Part shown: one piece after another, positions 8,090-16,768 of the stretch | Layout: each line of letters opens with the position of its first letter | How positions within the stretch are numbered: the first letter of the stretch is position 1 | DNA from: Lactiplantibacillus brownii | GTDB taxonomy: Bacteria; Bacillota; Bacilli; Lactobacillales; Lactobacillaceae | Direction: 5' to 3' | Assembly: GCF_031085375.1 (NCBI RefSeq) | Contig: NZ_JAVCWF010000001.1 | Span: 1,488,001 to 1,552,000, forward strand | DNA: 64,000 nt | The notes under the pieces: generated by a model | What the model was told of the DNA's origin: nothing | What the model saw: only the letters and a program-made list of their open reading frames with translations | Database searches by the model: none | Program-made: the position numbers and the translations under genes

Positions 8090-9633
8090 AATTTTTGGTG
8101 TTGGAAAGTATTTCCATTCCAAAAGTACTAGGCCCTTTTTGATAACAAAAAAAGCATCTAAGCCTCCCTAGTGCTATGCTTTAAGCGACTAAACTCAAGA
8201 TAAGCGGGGTAGGAATAGATGTCTCAACTAGATAATACACTTAAATTACTGGGAATTACAGACACAAACATTCAGGTGTTCGGTACTCGTGAGGAATTTA
8301 ATGGTCGGGGCTCGGGTCGCAAAAAGTATTTGGTCATCCAGGCAGAGCTTACCTACACACTCAGGCGCTGTCCCAGCTGTGGATACAATACGTTGCACCC
8401 TAACGGACACAAGCTCACTCATGTCCACATTTCAGGACCCATGGACCGGCCCGTAATTCTAGAGCTAAACAAGCAACGCTGGCGTTGTAGTAACTGCCAT
8501 AGCACTTGTACGGCCACCACTCCAGTGGTATCAACCAACCACGCCATCGGTCACGGACTAGCGACTCATGTGCTGAAGCTAGCCAGTAAATCACTCCCGG
8601 CTAAGACTATCGCCAGTCTCACCGGTATTTCGACAAACTCAGTTCAGCGTATTTTGACGGCTAATATTCATCCACACGCGAGCCGCCGGTTACCGATTAA
8701 TCTATGCTTTGATGAATTCCGTTCCACGCACGGCTCCATGTCGTTTATTTGCATTGACGCCGACACTCACAAATCAGTTAAAGTACTTAGCGACCGCCTT
8801 AATAGAACCATCAAACAGTTCTTTCTTAGTCAGTACAGCACCGTAGAACGGGCCGCGGTTCAACGCGTCATCATGGACATGAACGCCTCCTATCAGGCAT
8901 TCGTGCACGAACTATTCCCTAACGCCGAACTCATTATTGATCGGTTCCACATTATTCAATTAATGGGCCGGACGATGGATACCATTCGCACTCAATGTTT
9001 AAAGCAACTCGACAAGCATTCGCGGGAATATAAAGTACTGAAATCACTATGGCGCCTATTCCACAAGGCCACCCCTGACGCACAAAAGAGCCGCTACCTC
9101 TTCGGCCTGAATGAGTACTCGACCGAACAGAACGCTATTGATATTGGAACCGATACGTTTCCGGCCTTCAAAACAGCTTATGAAACCTACATCGATCTCC
9201 ACGATGCTTTGATGGGGCGTCACGCTGATGAACTCAAGAATATCATCACTAACTATCAGCCTAACGGCACGCCCCTAGATACGGCCATGCATACCCTACG
9301 AAAGAATCTTAATGGAGTAATTAATGCCGCCAAATCGTCCTACTCTAACGGACCGATAGAAGGCATCAACCGTAAGATCAAGGAGCTCAAACGTGCTTGT
9401 TATGGCTTCTCCAATCAGGCCAATATGTTCACACGCGTCTACCAGCTGATTGCCTAGATTATCTACCACAATAACGTCACGATGGTAGGCTTATTTGTTA
9501 TGCCTTCAAGTACGATATTCAGACGACACACCAGATTAAACGCCGCAACTAATAAAAAAACAAAAAAGATCTCCCACACGAGGAGATCTCCAAAGGATAG
9601 AAACTATCCTTCAACACCATTTGACAAAGAGCC
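8082..9633 (+). mobile_element. Complete ISL3-family insertion sequence, 1552 bp
   Basis: The element is bounded by identical 8-bp target duplications. Its ends are imperfect inverted repeats: both begin GG.TCT (GGGTCT left, GGCTCT right when reversed) and share TGGTGTTG at positions 15-22 from each tip (8096-8103 and 9612-9619). It holds one full-length transposase gene. The non-coding tail has a perfect hairpin, AGATCTCC with GGAGATCT, at 9567-9589, which probably ends transposase transcription. Base use is richer in C than the host genes around it. The intact duplication and frame suggest a recent insertion. Confidence 0.93.
8219..9457 (+). CDS. ISL3-family transposase
   Basis: This 412-residue transposase has the N-terminal zinc-binding region CPSCGYNT and CSNCHSTC, spaced as in ISL3 proteins. 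A helix-turn-helix follows ([17 protein letters not shown]). The DDE catalytic domain shows CFDEF, MDMNASY with DRFHI, and [11 protein letters not shown] holding the final Glu. Length is normal and no frameshift is present, so it is probably active. ATG 8219 has AGGA close upstream. It lies within the IS that splits the glycosyltransferase gene, in the same direction. Confidence 0.95.
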   Translation: MSQLDNTLKLLGITDTNIQVFGTREEFNGRGSGRKKYLVIQAELTYTLRRCPSCGYNTLHPNGHKLTHVHISGPMDRPVILELNKQRWRCSNCHSTCTATTPVVSTNHAIGHGLATHVLKLASKSLPAKTIASLTGISTNSVQRILTANIHPHASRRLPINLCFDEFRSTHGSMSFICIDADTHKSVKVLSDRLNRTIKQFFLSQYSTVERAAVQRVIMDMNASYQAFVHELFPNAELIIDRFHIIQLMGRTMDTIRTQCLKQLDKHSREYKVLKSLWRLFHKATPDAQKSRYLFGLNEYSTEQNAIDIGTDTFPAFKTAYETYIDLHDALMGRHADELKNIITNYQPNGTPLDTAMHTLRKNLNGVINAAKSSYSNGPIEGINRKIKELKRACYGFSNQANMFTRVYQLIA

Positions 9634-9641
9634 AAAATTTT
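9634..9641. repeat. Target-site duplication, right copy
   Basis: AAAATTTT directly after the IS right end, identical to 8074-8081. Confidence 0.92.
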
Positions 9642-10189
9642 ACAGCTTCATGCGACACATTGGCGTTCAATTAGTCCCCAATCACGCTGATTTCCGGCTA
9701 TTGAGCCATCGGGCGGTCGATGAATTGATGTGTTATCAAGAAACCAATTTATTTTTGCGGGGGATTATCCCACAATTGGGTCTCAAGACGAGCAAGCTCT
9801 ATTATCAGCGGCGGCCACGATTTGCTGGAAAATCCAAATATCCTTTAAAAAAGATGATCAGTTTTGCGCTGGATGGGATCACTTCATTTTCAGTTGCACC
9901 AATCAAAGCCATTTTGTCACTGGGGTTAGTGGTGATCGCCGTGAGCTGTATCATGTTGATCTACACCGCAGTTCGTTTTTTCACCGGCAATGTGATCAAT
10001 GGCTGGACCTCTTTAATGATGAGTTTATGGTTTTTAGGCGGGATTCAACTGATTGGGATCAGTATTATTGGGGAATATATCGGCAAAATCTTCGCTGAAG
10101 TCAAACATCGTCCGCGTTACATTATTGAAACGGATGACTATAGTCCGGTCCAACAGCCGGAACTGTTGTCCGAACAACAAGTGCGATGA
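9642..10189 (+). pseudogene. Polyprenyl-phosphate glycosyltransferase, 3' part after the IS
   Basis: This is the downstream part of the split gene at 7637. It encodes YSFMRHIGVQLVPNHADFRL, the RRPRFAGKSKYPLKKM loop common in GtrB/CsbB-type enzymes, and two C-terminal membrane helices (about ISFSVAPIKAILSLGLVVIA and SLMMSLWFLGGIQLIGISII). It ends in the typical GEYIGKIF..VKHRPRYI motif. The frame is open back into the IS to 9482, but that extension is IS sequence and not a natural start. An ATG at 9651 could restart translation. Its TGA overlaps the ATG of the next gene by four bases, so the pair was translationally coupled. Confidence 0.92.
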
Positions 10190-12213
10190 GTCGGCGATTA
10201 TTGGTCGTCCTGAATTGGCTGGTTGCGATTGGCTTGGGTAGCGTAGTCTTATTAGCGACCTTCAAACCGGTGACGTTTTTCGCTGACCAAAATTGGGTGC
10301 CAGTCATGACCAGAATTCTGTTGACCCTCGGGTTAATGACAGGCTTACTAGGGTTGCAGCGTTGGCAACGACGTTGGTCGAAAACCACTTATCAGCGTTG
10401 TTTGTGGTTGGTAGTGGGGCTGATTATTGTGCTACAGGTTACGGTGGCCGTTTCATTTGTTGATGCTGGCCGAGCCGATGCCTTTTGGGTGCGTAATCAA
10501 GCCGTAGCGCTGGCGCAAGGCAGTCATCATTGGGCTAATTATTTTGCCGTTTATCCAAATAATGTCAACTATACGTTATTTGAAGCTGGCTGGCTTAAGT
10601 TGGCTTTGAGCTTTGGACTGGATAAGCCGTGGGTACTCTTTAATCTCGGCCGGTTTATTTGGATTGATACCGGTTGTCTAGCTGGTCTAACCATCTTGCA
10701 CCATTGGCGTGGTTGGCGGCCGGGTGCGTTGGTTTGGTTGTTGACTTGGCTAGTGAGCGTGCCAATATATGCGTACGCGTTGTTTGATTATACGGATGCG
10801 CTGGTTTTACCGTTAATTCTGGATTGCTTAGCGCTAGCCCTGGTGTTCACGAAAAAGACCGGTTGGCGACGCTGGTTGATTGCCGTCGTGCTATGGGTCA
10901 GTTTAGCCTTCGGTGTCGTCATGAAAAGTAATCTCATTGTTTTGTGGATTGCGATGGCGATGATAGTTAGTCTGGCGATGGCCCAACGACATTTAAATTG
11001 GCGTATTGGTGGCACGTGGTTGCTTGGTAGTGTCGTGACCTTAGGCTTACTGTTCGGTGGGATGCAACAAGTCGCCAAGTTAACGGGATATGAAAAAGAA
11101 GCGAACCAGGCACTGCCAGCGACTAGTTGGATCGCGATGAGTCTGAATCCACAAACTAGTGGCCAATACAATGACCGGGACTTTACTGCGGCCCGACGAG
11201 CGTCGACCGCTAAAGCCAAACAACAGTTAACGACGAATTTAATTAAGCAACGACTGCAGCAATTAAAATTCCGCGGCTTAATCGTTCATTTTGCCAAGAA
11301 GGCGCGTGTTTTTTATGCCACAGGAGATTTTGATAGCTTTAAATTGACCTCTCAGTGGTTGCGAGCACCCAGTTGGTATCATAATCATGTGCAACCGTTG
11401 CAATTTTGGGTGGTCACGTTCACTCAGTCTTGGTATTTGTGTTTGTTGATTGGTTCGATGATGGCATTGTTACGCCGAAATGGATGGCAATTTAGTCGGG
11501 GACTGTTAGCCCTAACGATTTTAGGTTTCACGTTATTTCATGTGGGCTTGTGGGAAGTTGAAGCCCGCTATGCGTTACCATTGCTACCAGTGCTCATGCT
11601 GTTGGGAGTAAGTGGCTGGGGTCGCTATCGACCACGACCGTTAACCGTTCAGTGGCGAGTGGGCTTCAGTTTAGTGACAATCTTGGCGGCAGTCATTTGT
11701 GGCCGTCAAATTTGGCAACTTAGCCTTAACACACCGGTTTCATCAATAATGGTTGGTCGTCAAGGCAATGGCTCGTATTTTGATGCGGGCAAACAATTGA
11801 TTCGACCCCAGCAACGGCTTCAGTTAAAATTGCCACAATCAGCCGCTAGCAATCAGCTCCGTTTAGGACCGCTAATGGCGAATGGGCGCGTTCGACTCAA
11901 AGTTAAGTCAGATCAGCGAATACTTTACAATCAGACCGGTACGCCAGCTCAATTACGCCGGCTGAATTATTCGTTGACGAAACGACCTTTGACGGTGACG
12001 CTCACAAATGTGGGACGTCAACCGGTTCGATATGCGGCTGTTCAAGCACATTACGATCAACAAACTGGACAAATCTTGCCACGTGCGACTAGTTTTCTAC
12101 AGGTTACGCTGATTCAGCGACATGTACCACGGCCGTTGACATTGCGGCGAACAGTTGTGATACTCACTATCCTCTTTTGGGGGTTAGTGCTTGCCAGCAT
12201 TTGGTTAATTTAA
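10186..12213 (+). CDS. GT-C-like multi-spanning membrane glycosyltransferase
   Basis: This 675-residue protein has about 12 hydrophobic segments in its first 500 residues and a soluble C-terminal part (about 520-650) before a last helix. DAGRADAFWVRNQAVALAQG and AVYPNNVNYTLFEAGW resemble the extracellular acidic loop and YPNN motif seen in Lactobacillales GT-C proteins that take sugar from a polyprenyl phosphate. It overlaps the glycosyltransferase gene by ATGA. It probably transfers the sugar made by that enzyme to a wall or lipid acceptor. With the partner gene broken, it may lack its donor and depend on a new promoter or IS read-through. Its acceptor is unknown. Confidence 0.72.
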   Translation: MSRRLLVVLNWLVAIGLGSVVLLATFKPVTFFADQNWVPVMTRILLTLGLMTGLLGLQRWQRRWSKTTYQRCLWLVVGLIIVLQVTVAVSFVDAGRADAFWVRNQAVALAQGSHHWANYFAVYPNNVNYTLFEAGWLKLALSFGLDKPWVLFNLGRFIWIDTGCLAGLTILHHWRGWRPGALVWLLTWLVSVPIYAYALFDYTDALVLPLILDCLALALVFTKKTGWRRWLIAVVLWVSLAFGVVMKSNLIVLWIAMAMIVSLAMAQRHLNWRIGGTWLLGSVVTLGLLFGGMQQVAKLTGYEKEANQALPATSWIAMSLNPQTSGQYNDRDFTAARRASTAKAKQQLTTNLIKQRLQQLKFRGLIVHFAKKARVFYATGDFDSFKLTSQWLRAPSWYHNHVQPLQFWVVTFTQSWYLCLLIGSMMALLRRNGWQFSRGLLALTILGFTLFHVGLWEVEARYALPLLPVLMLLGVSGWGRYRPRPLTVQWRVGFSLVTILAAVICGRQIWQLSLNTPVSSIMVGRQGNGSYFDAGKQLIRPQQRLQLKLPQSAASNQLRLGPLMANGRVRLKVKSDQRILYNQTGTPAQLRRLNYSLTKRPLTVTLTNVGRQPVRYAAVQAHYDQQTGQILPRATSFLQVTLIQRHVPRPLTLRRTVVILTILFWGLVLASIWLI

Positions 12214-12221
12214 GAGTAACG

Positions 12222-12267
12222 AAAAAACGCCTTGGGAGTTAGTTGAAACTCTCAGGGCGTTTTTTTG
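12222..12267 (+). terminator. Rho-independent terminator
   Basis: AAAAAACGCC and GGGAGTT pair with AACTCTC and GGGCGTTTTTTT; the U tract closes the glycosylation locus. Confidence 0.9.
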
Positions 12268-12301
12268 ACTTACGAAGGAAAAATTTGATGATCGACTTAG
12301 T

Positions 12302-12571
12302 TTAAGCGGTACGGTGGGTTGATGTTTGGCGATAGCCAAAGTAAAATTGGAGCGCGGCTAAAACGACGTTGGCCCAATTGAGAACTTGGAACCAGGTGTT
12401 TAAGCCACTGACAGGTGTGGCACCATAAAAGGCCCAGAAACCCCAAATAACTGCCACCACATTAATATAGGCAAAGGTTCTTAATAACGATTGATTGTCA
12501 AGATCGAACCACATCCAAATGGCATTGACAACAAACCAAATTGCTAAAATCCAAAAACTCCAAGTAAACAT
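12302..12571 (-). CDS. Small membrane protein, three helices, unknown function
   Basis: This 89-residue hydrophobic protein has three predicted membrane helices (about residues 4-20, 34-50 and 62-80). It is rich in Trp and Phe (SFWILAIWFVVNAIWMWF). The ATG is preceded by AGAGG at good spacing. I do not recognise a family beyond small lactobacillar integral membrane proteins. It diverges from the TetR gene at 12785 with about 210 bases between them, so it may be a target of that repressor; this is inference from position only. Confidence 0.7.
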   Translation of the reverse strand: MFTWSFWILAIWFVVNAIWMWFDLDNQSLLRTFAYINVVAVIWGFWAFYGATPVSGLNTWFQVLNWANVVLAALQFYFGYRQTSTHRTA

Positions 12572-12784
12572 CGCGATTACCTCTAATCAATTAAGTTTTG
12601 AAAGGGATTGCTTTGTTCCTTTCAACAGTTATAGAATAAGGCTTTTCAGCCGATCTGAACACTAGCAAAAAAGCGTGAGCTGTCCGTTTTCGTACAATTA
12701 GCGTGTCGACTGTTCGAAAAACAACATTGGCTTTTAAATTGGTTGTGATAGGATGAAACTAACTTAACTTTTAGGGGTAAACCG

Positions 12785-13354
12785 ATGACACAAGATGTTC
12801 GTAAGATCAAAACGGAACGAGATTTACAAAATGCCTTTTTGCAATTGTTGACGACGAAGGGGTTTCGTCACTTAACAGTTGCTGACATTTGTCAGGCGTC
12901 GTTAACCAGTCGCTCGACTTTTTATGCCCATTATTTAGACAAGTATGATCTGCTAGATCAACTGGTGGCACACTATACGGCAGTCTTTGCAAGCCGTGTT
13001 GATTTACGCTTTGACCAAATGATTACCGGCAAAATTGATGCATTAGTCCAGGGACTGTTGGCCGATATGGCTGAAAACCGAGCAGCCATTCAAATCCTGT
13101 TTACGGTACATGAACCTGAAGCAGACTTACAAGCAAATTTTAAAATGTTATTGTTGAAAAAATGGCAAGCATTTATTACCGCACGTCAGCCGGAGACCGC
13201 GGCACCGGTTGCCTTGATTGCGGCCATGGGAACCAATGTGCAGATGACGTTGATCGAGTGGGTGATTGCTCATGGTGAAGCAGCCATTGATGGGGTCGCG
13301 GATGCGGTCAACACAATTCGCGAAGCAGTCCTGTTACAAATCGATACTGATTAG
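12785..13354 (+). CDS. TetR/AcrR-family transcriptional regulator
   Basis: This 189-residue protein has a TetR-type DNA-binding domain at residues 7-55 with LTVADICQASLTSRSTFYAHY followed by DKYDLL. The C-terminal part (about 60-185) is the ligand and dimer region, similar to the TetR_C_8/DhaS-like group. A GGGGTAAACCG stretch precedes ATG 12785. Its divergent neighbour is the small membrane protein gene, and a hairpin terminator follows at 13375. Ligand and targets are unknown. The shared intergenic region contains no perfect palindrome I would call an operator with confidence. Confidence 0.88.
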   Translation: MTQDVRKIKTERDLQNAFLQLLTTKGFRHLTVADICQASLTSRSTFYAHYLDKYDLLDQLVAHYTAVFASRVDLRFDQMITGKIDALVQGLLADMAENRAAIQILFTVHEPEADLQANFKMLLLKKWQAFITARQPETAAPVALIAAMGTNVQMTLIEWVIAHGEAAIDGVADAVNTIREAVLLQIDTD

Positions 13355-13374
13355 CTGAATTGTTTTAAGTAATA

Positions 13375-13415
13375 AATAAGCCACGCTCTCAAATGAAGAG
13401 AACGTGGCTTATTTT
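13375..13415. terminator. Bidirectional terminator
   Basis: AATAAGCCACG and CTCTC pair with GAGA and ACGTGGCTTATT, between the convergent TetR and DUF2087 genes. Confidence 0.88.
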
Positions 13416-13437
13416 GTGTGCTGAATAGCGATTAATA

Positions 13438-14151
13438 TTAGATACCGCCCCCTTGAGCTACTGAGACCGTGTATCGTTTAGTCTGTTGGTCCCAAGTTAA
13501 ATAACCATATTGAATTAGTGCGCGACGCAGGGTGGCAACGTCAAAATAGATGGATTTTAAACGTTGATCAATGGTTGCTTTTGACCAGTTACGATGACGC
13601 GGAAATTCTTCAATAATGCGAGCCAACACAATTTTTAGGCGGCTTTGTTGTATCGGCCAACGTTTTAGTTGAAGCGGCTCGTGATCAAAATCAAAGTAAG
13701 CTTTAAGAACGTGTGCCACCTTATCTTCAGATGGGAGTTGCATCTCAGCAATAGTAGGATCATTTGCTGACACGGTTGTTGGAGACTCAAAAACGGTTTC
13801 GTAGGTAGCTAAGTATAGTTTAGCCTGTTTGGCTTTTTCACGAAAAGTGAATTTTTGATGCCGGATAGTCGATGGTGCAACTTGCAATTGTTCAGCCAGT
13901 GCTTGGTCTTTAATCCCCGTAGCAAAAGCGGTTAACAAGTCTTGCTGTTTCGAGGTTAGTGTGTTGTACCGACTTTGTAAATGAAGCAATTGTGAGCGAT
14001 TGCCCCCATGAACGAGATCAAGATGTTCTTGCCGTTGTGAAAGTGGGGCAGTGTTCGGCCAAGTGGCTTGGCAATAATTACAGACAAAACCGTTGGCGGT
14101 TGAATGCCAGCCGTTTTTTAAATCGTTGAGGCTTAAATTCGCAATAGTCAT
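13438..14151 (-). CDS. Zinc-ribbon-like, LuxR-HTH and DUF2087 regulator
   Basis: This 237-residue protein has three visible parts. Residues 20-50 contain CNYCQATW and HLDLVHGG, a Cys2-His2-like set that could bind zinc. Residues 63-115 form a LuxR-type helix-turn-helix (LTSKQQDLLTAFATGIKDQA, then QVAPSTIRHQKFTFREKAKQ). Residues 145-230 are a DUF2087 domain ending FDVATLRRALIQYGYLTWD. DUF2087 is found fused to helix-turn-helix domains in Firmicutes, and its ligand is unknown. GAGGTGAC lies upstream of ATG 14151. It has no operon partner. It is probably a DNA-binding regulator. Confidence 0.8.
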   Translation of the reverse strand: MTIANLSLNDLKNGWHSTANGFVCNYCQATWPNTAPLSQRQEHLDLVHGGNRSQLLHLQSRYNTLTSKQQDLLTAFATGIKDQALAEQLQVAPSTIRHQKFTFREKAKQAKLYLATYETVFESPTTVSANDPTIAEMQLPSEDKVAHVLKAYFDFDHEPLQLKRWPIQQSRLKIVLARIIEEFPRHRNWSKATIDQRLKSIYFDVATLRRALIQYGYLTWDQQTKRYTVSVAQGGGI

Positions 14152-14673
14152 ATTGGGGTCACCTCGTTTCTTTTAAAGCTTATCTTACGATTGTTTATTG
14201 AATACGTCAACATTAATTGATAATAGCATTTATTATATCAATAAACACGCGCTAGAAGATTCGCTTTACAATAGACTGGTTAAAGTCGACATGATCTAGA
14301 GGAACTTTAGCCAGTTTGATGAAATGATATATCAAATTCAAACGTCAAAAGTTCTTTTATAATTGTGTTTCCTTATACATAGTGAGACTGGACTTAAATT
14401 GTAGTTTTGAGCCCTTAATCTAGTGACGATTTAATGGAAACTCGGGTGGACCTGTCCTGACTTTTGATGCTGCTTATTTGTATCAAATTAATGCACAGAG
14501 CCTAGTTTAGTAAATTTTAGTAAATAACAATTAAATGTAATTTATTTGAGCGAACGGTTAGCTTTAAAAGTAGGTTGATTGAAATCGTGTGACTAATTTG
14601 AAGGGTGCGAACTATGGCGACAGCCAATGAACTATTATGATTAGTTGCAACATCTCAGTATTATAATTGGACA
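14152..14673. other. AT-rich intergenic region without a supported gene
   Basis: About 520 bases with no reading frame having a good ribosome binding site. An imperfect inverted repeat built on TTTATTGA and TCAATAAA (14193-14247) lies upstream of the DUF2087 gene and could be its operator. A CAAACTGG-type repeat pair (ACTGGTTAAAG and CTTTAGCCAGT, about 14276-14317) forms a hairpin. I cannot assign either a function. Confidence 0.4.
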
Positions 14674-14716
14674 AAAAAATGCCAACGACTCAACCCTGAG
14701 GGCCGTCATTGGCATT
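14674..14716 (-). terminator. Terminator of rqcH/fbpA
   Basis: On the minus strand AAATGCCAATGAC pairs with GTCGTTGGCATTT and is followed by a U-rich tract, just after the TAA at 14721. Confidence 0.88.
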
Positions 14717-14720
14717 TGCG

Positions 14721-16427
14721 TTACTTTTTTGGCATTAATCGATCAACTAAATTGGCATCTGGTGAGACGTATAAGGTCTTTTGGCCTTCATAGATGACAA
14801 ATCCGGGTTTAGCACCGTTGGGTTTGCGAATACGTTTCACTTGGACATAATCGACGGGAACTGTCGCTGAGTCCCGTGCCTTGGAGAAATAGGCAGCCAA
14901 GTTAGCGGCTTCCGTTAAGGTTTGTTCACTGGGGTCAGCACTGTGAATAATCACATGTGAACCAGGAATCTTTTGCGTATGCAACCAAATATCAGTTTTA
15001 CGAGCCGTTTTTAAGGTTAACTGATCATTTTGACGGTTGTTTTTACCAACTGAGATCTCAGTGCCATCACTGGCAAAAAATTGTTGTGGCTGACTTGGCT
15101 TGCGAGAGGCCCGATGCTTTTTCTTGGTCTTTCGTTGTTTCAAGTAACCTTGTTGCGTTAATTCTTCACGAATTTCAGCAATGTCAGCTGGAGCGGCTAA
15201 TTCAATCTGCGTTTGGACATTATCCAAATAATCGATTTCGGCCTGTGTCAAATCAATCTGTTCACCAACGTAGATCACCGCGTTTTTTTGCTTCTGATAA
15301 CGTGAAAAGTATTTTTGCGCATTACGTGATGGTGAAAGCTGATTTGATAATTGAATTTTTAACGGAGCATTATCGTGATAATAATCGGGTAACATAATTT
15401 CAGTCATACCACGCTTAACTTCATGCAAATAGGTCGTCAAGATCTCACCCTTTAGGCGCAGCTCATCTGCCTGTTTGGTGTTGGCAAGTGTTTTTTGTAG
15501 CTTTTTCAGTTTGTTCCGATTTTTCTTGAGATCATTTTTGACCACGCGAACCAGGTTACCGGCTTGTTGTTGAACGCGTTCCCGCTGAGCAGCATCTTGA
15601 TAATAGAAATCCAATAGGGCACTCAGTGAGGCGAACTGCCGCCGCTGTTCACCAAAATCGGTGAAAGGACCAGCTGCGAACATGGTTTTATGATTGCTCA
15701 AAGTGATCAAGGTTGGTTGCGGATGATCAAATTGTGCTAAAAAGGCTTGATAATGTTGCGCTAGGTCACCTGGTTGATGTAAATCCGCGGCTAATTGACT
15801 AGCACTGTCACGACCGAGACCTTGATAGTGCTGTTGCAATTGTTGCGCCAAGACGGTTTGATTAGGAAATTGTTGCACCAAAGCTTGATAGTCCTGGTTG
15901 GCCGTAAATGGGTCAAGTTTGTCTTGCTTAGGTGGTTCAATATAAGTTGCTCCTGGCAATAATAACCGGTAACGGTTTTGGTCCGCACCGACGTGTTTGA
16001 TCACATCTAAGATCTTACCAGTTTGATTGTCCACTAAAATGACGTTACTGTGTCGAGCCATGATTTCAATAATGAGTGTCAAAGTTTCGGCGTCGCCGAG
16101 TTCATTACGAGTGGTAATCGTAAAATGAACGACGCGGTCATTGGCTGGTTGGTCGATGGCTGTGATGATCGCACCTTGCAAATATTTACGCATCATCATT
16201 GCAAAGTTCGTTGGCACCGCCGGATTAACATAAGGAATTTGGGTCACTTGCACACGCGGGTAGGTGGGATCCGCCGAGAGCAAGACTGGCCAATTCTGAC
16301 CGTTGGCGCGAACGGTCATGATTAATTCGTTTTGGTAGGGTTGATGAATTTTTGAAATTCGCCCGCTGACTAAATTATGTTGTAGTTCAGTGACCATGGC
16401 ATGGGTAAATAGGCCATCAAAAGACAT
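14721..16427 (-). CDS. rqcH: RqcH-type NFACT protein (Rqc2 homologue, formerly fibronectin-binding protein A)
   Basis: This 568-residue protein has an NFACT-N domain from MSFDGLFTHAMV, a helical coiled-coil middle (about 290-390; many Lys/Gln, e.g. KNDLKKNRNKLKKLQKTL) and a C-terminal NFACT-R domain with IWLHTQKIPGSHVII. RqcH binds stalled large ribosomal subunits and adds alanine tails that mark nascent chains for ClpXP. Counting from the ATG at 16427, the D-R pair needed for tRNA recruitment falls at residues 97-98 (QPANDRVV), exactly as in the B. subtilis protein. This supports this start over ATG 16484, 19 codons upstream. An upstream promoter with a hairpin leader is visible. Confidence 0.92.
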   Translation of the reverse strand: MSFDGLFTHAMVTELQHNLVSGRISKIHQPYQNELIMTVRANGQNWPVLLSADPTYPRVQVTQIPYVNPAVPTNFAMMMRKYLQGAIITAIDQPANDRVVHFTITTRNELGDAETLTLIIEIMARHSNVILVDNQTGKILDVIKHVGADQNRYRLLLPGATYIEPPKQDKLDPFTANQDYQALVQQFPNQTVLAQQLQQHYQGLGRDSASQLAADLHQPGDLAQHYQAFLAQFDHPQPTLITLSNHKTMFAAGPFTDFGEQRRQFASLSALLDFYYQDAAQRERVQQQAGNLVRVVKNDLKKNRNKLKKLQKTLANTKQADELRLKGEILTTYLHEVKRGMTEIMLPDYYHDNAPLKIQLSNQLSPSRNAQKYFSRYQKQKNAVIYVGEQIDLTQAEIDYLDNVQTQIELAAPADIAEIREELTQQGYLKQRKTKKKHRASRKPSQPQQFFASDGTEISVGKNNRQNDQLTLKTARKTDIWLHTQKIPGSHVIIHSADPSEQTLTEAANLAAYFSKARDSATVPVDYVQVKRIRKPNGAKPGFVIYEGQKTLYVSPDANLVDRLMPKK

Positions 16428-16461
16428 GTGATCACTCGCTTTCATTGTGATAGAATCGTTT

Positions 16462-16484
16462 TTGACTGCTAAAAGTGCAGTCAA
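16462..16484 (-). promoter_or_regulatory. Perfect inverted repeat in the rqcH leader
   Basis: TTGACTGC, a 7-base spacer and GCAGTCAA. It lies between the candidate promoter and the start codon, so it could be an operator or an RNA hairpin. Confidence 0.5.
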
Positions 16485-16492
16485 CCTTTACT

Positions 16493-16521
16493 AGTATACC
16501 GTGGGATTGGACCCGGTGCAA
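16493..16521 (-). promoter_or_regulatory. Promoter of rqcH
   Basis: On the minus strand TTGCAC, a 17-base spacer and TATACT. Transcription would begin close to the inverted repeat at 16462-16484. Confidence 0.65.
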
Positions 16522-16692
16522 AAGAAGCGGTCGCTGGACTGAGGCGAAGTTTTAACTGGCGAGTCGTTGCTGACAAGTTTGGTGAAAGTTGTCAGATAGA
16601 TTCCCACAGAGATGCATAAGCTTGCCAGTTATGCTTAGCGTTGAATCAAAGTAACTTAATGTTATATGCAATAACGGCTGGAACAATCTATT

Positions 16693-16741
16693 GAGCGAAA
16701 ATACTTTTCATTATTCGCTCCCATATTGTATAATACAATAT
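16693..16741 (+). promoter_or_regulatory. MarR promoter with overlapping palindromic operators
   Basis: ATATTGTAT-A-ATACAATAT (16723-16741) is a perfect palindrome and covers the -10 sequence TATAAT (16729-16734). A second repeat, GAGCGAA and TTCGCTC (16693-16720), brackets the -35 area. The layout suggests repression of the marR gene by its own product. Confidence 0.7.
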
Positions 16742-16768
16742 GAATTGAAACTTTTGGGAGGGTCCAGC

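Noticed and set aside
9482..9641. Start of a 235-residue gene within the IS tail
   Set aside because: The first 53 codons are IS sequence up to the target duplication; they are an accident of the insertion and not a natural N-terminus.
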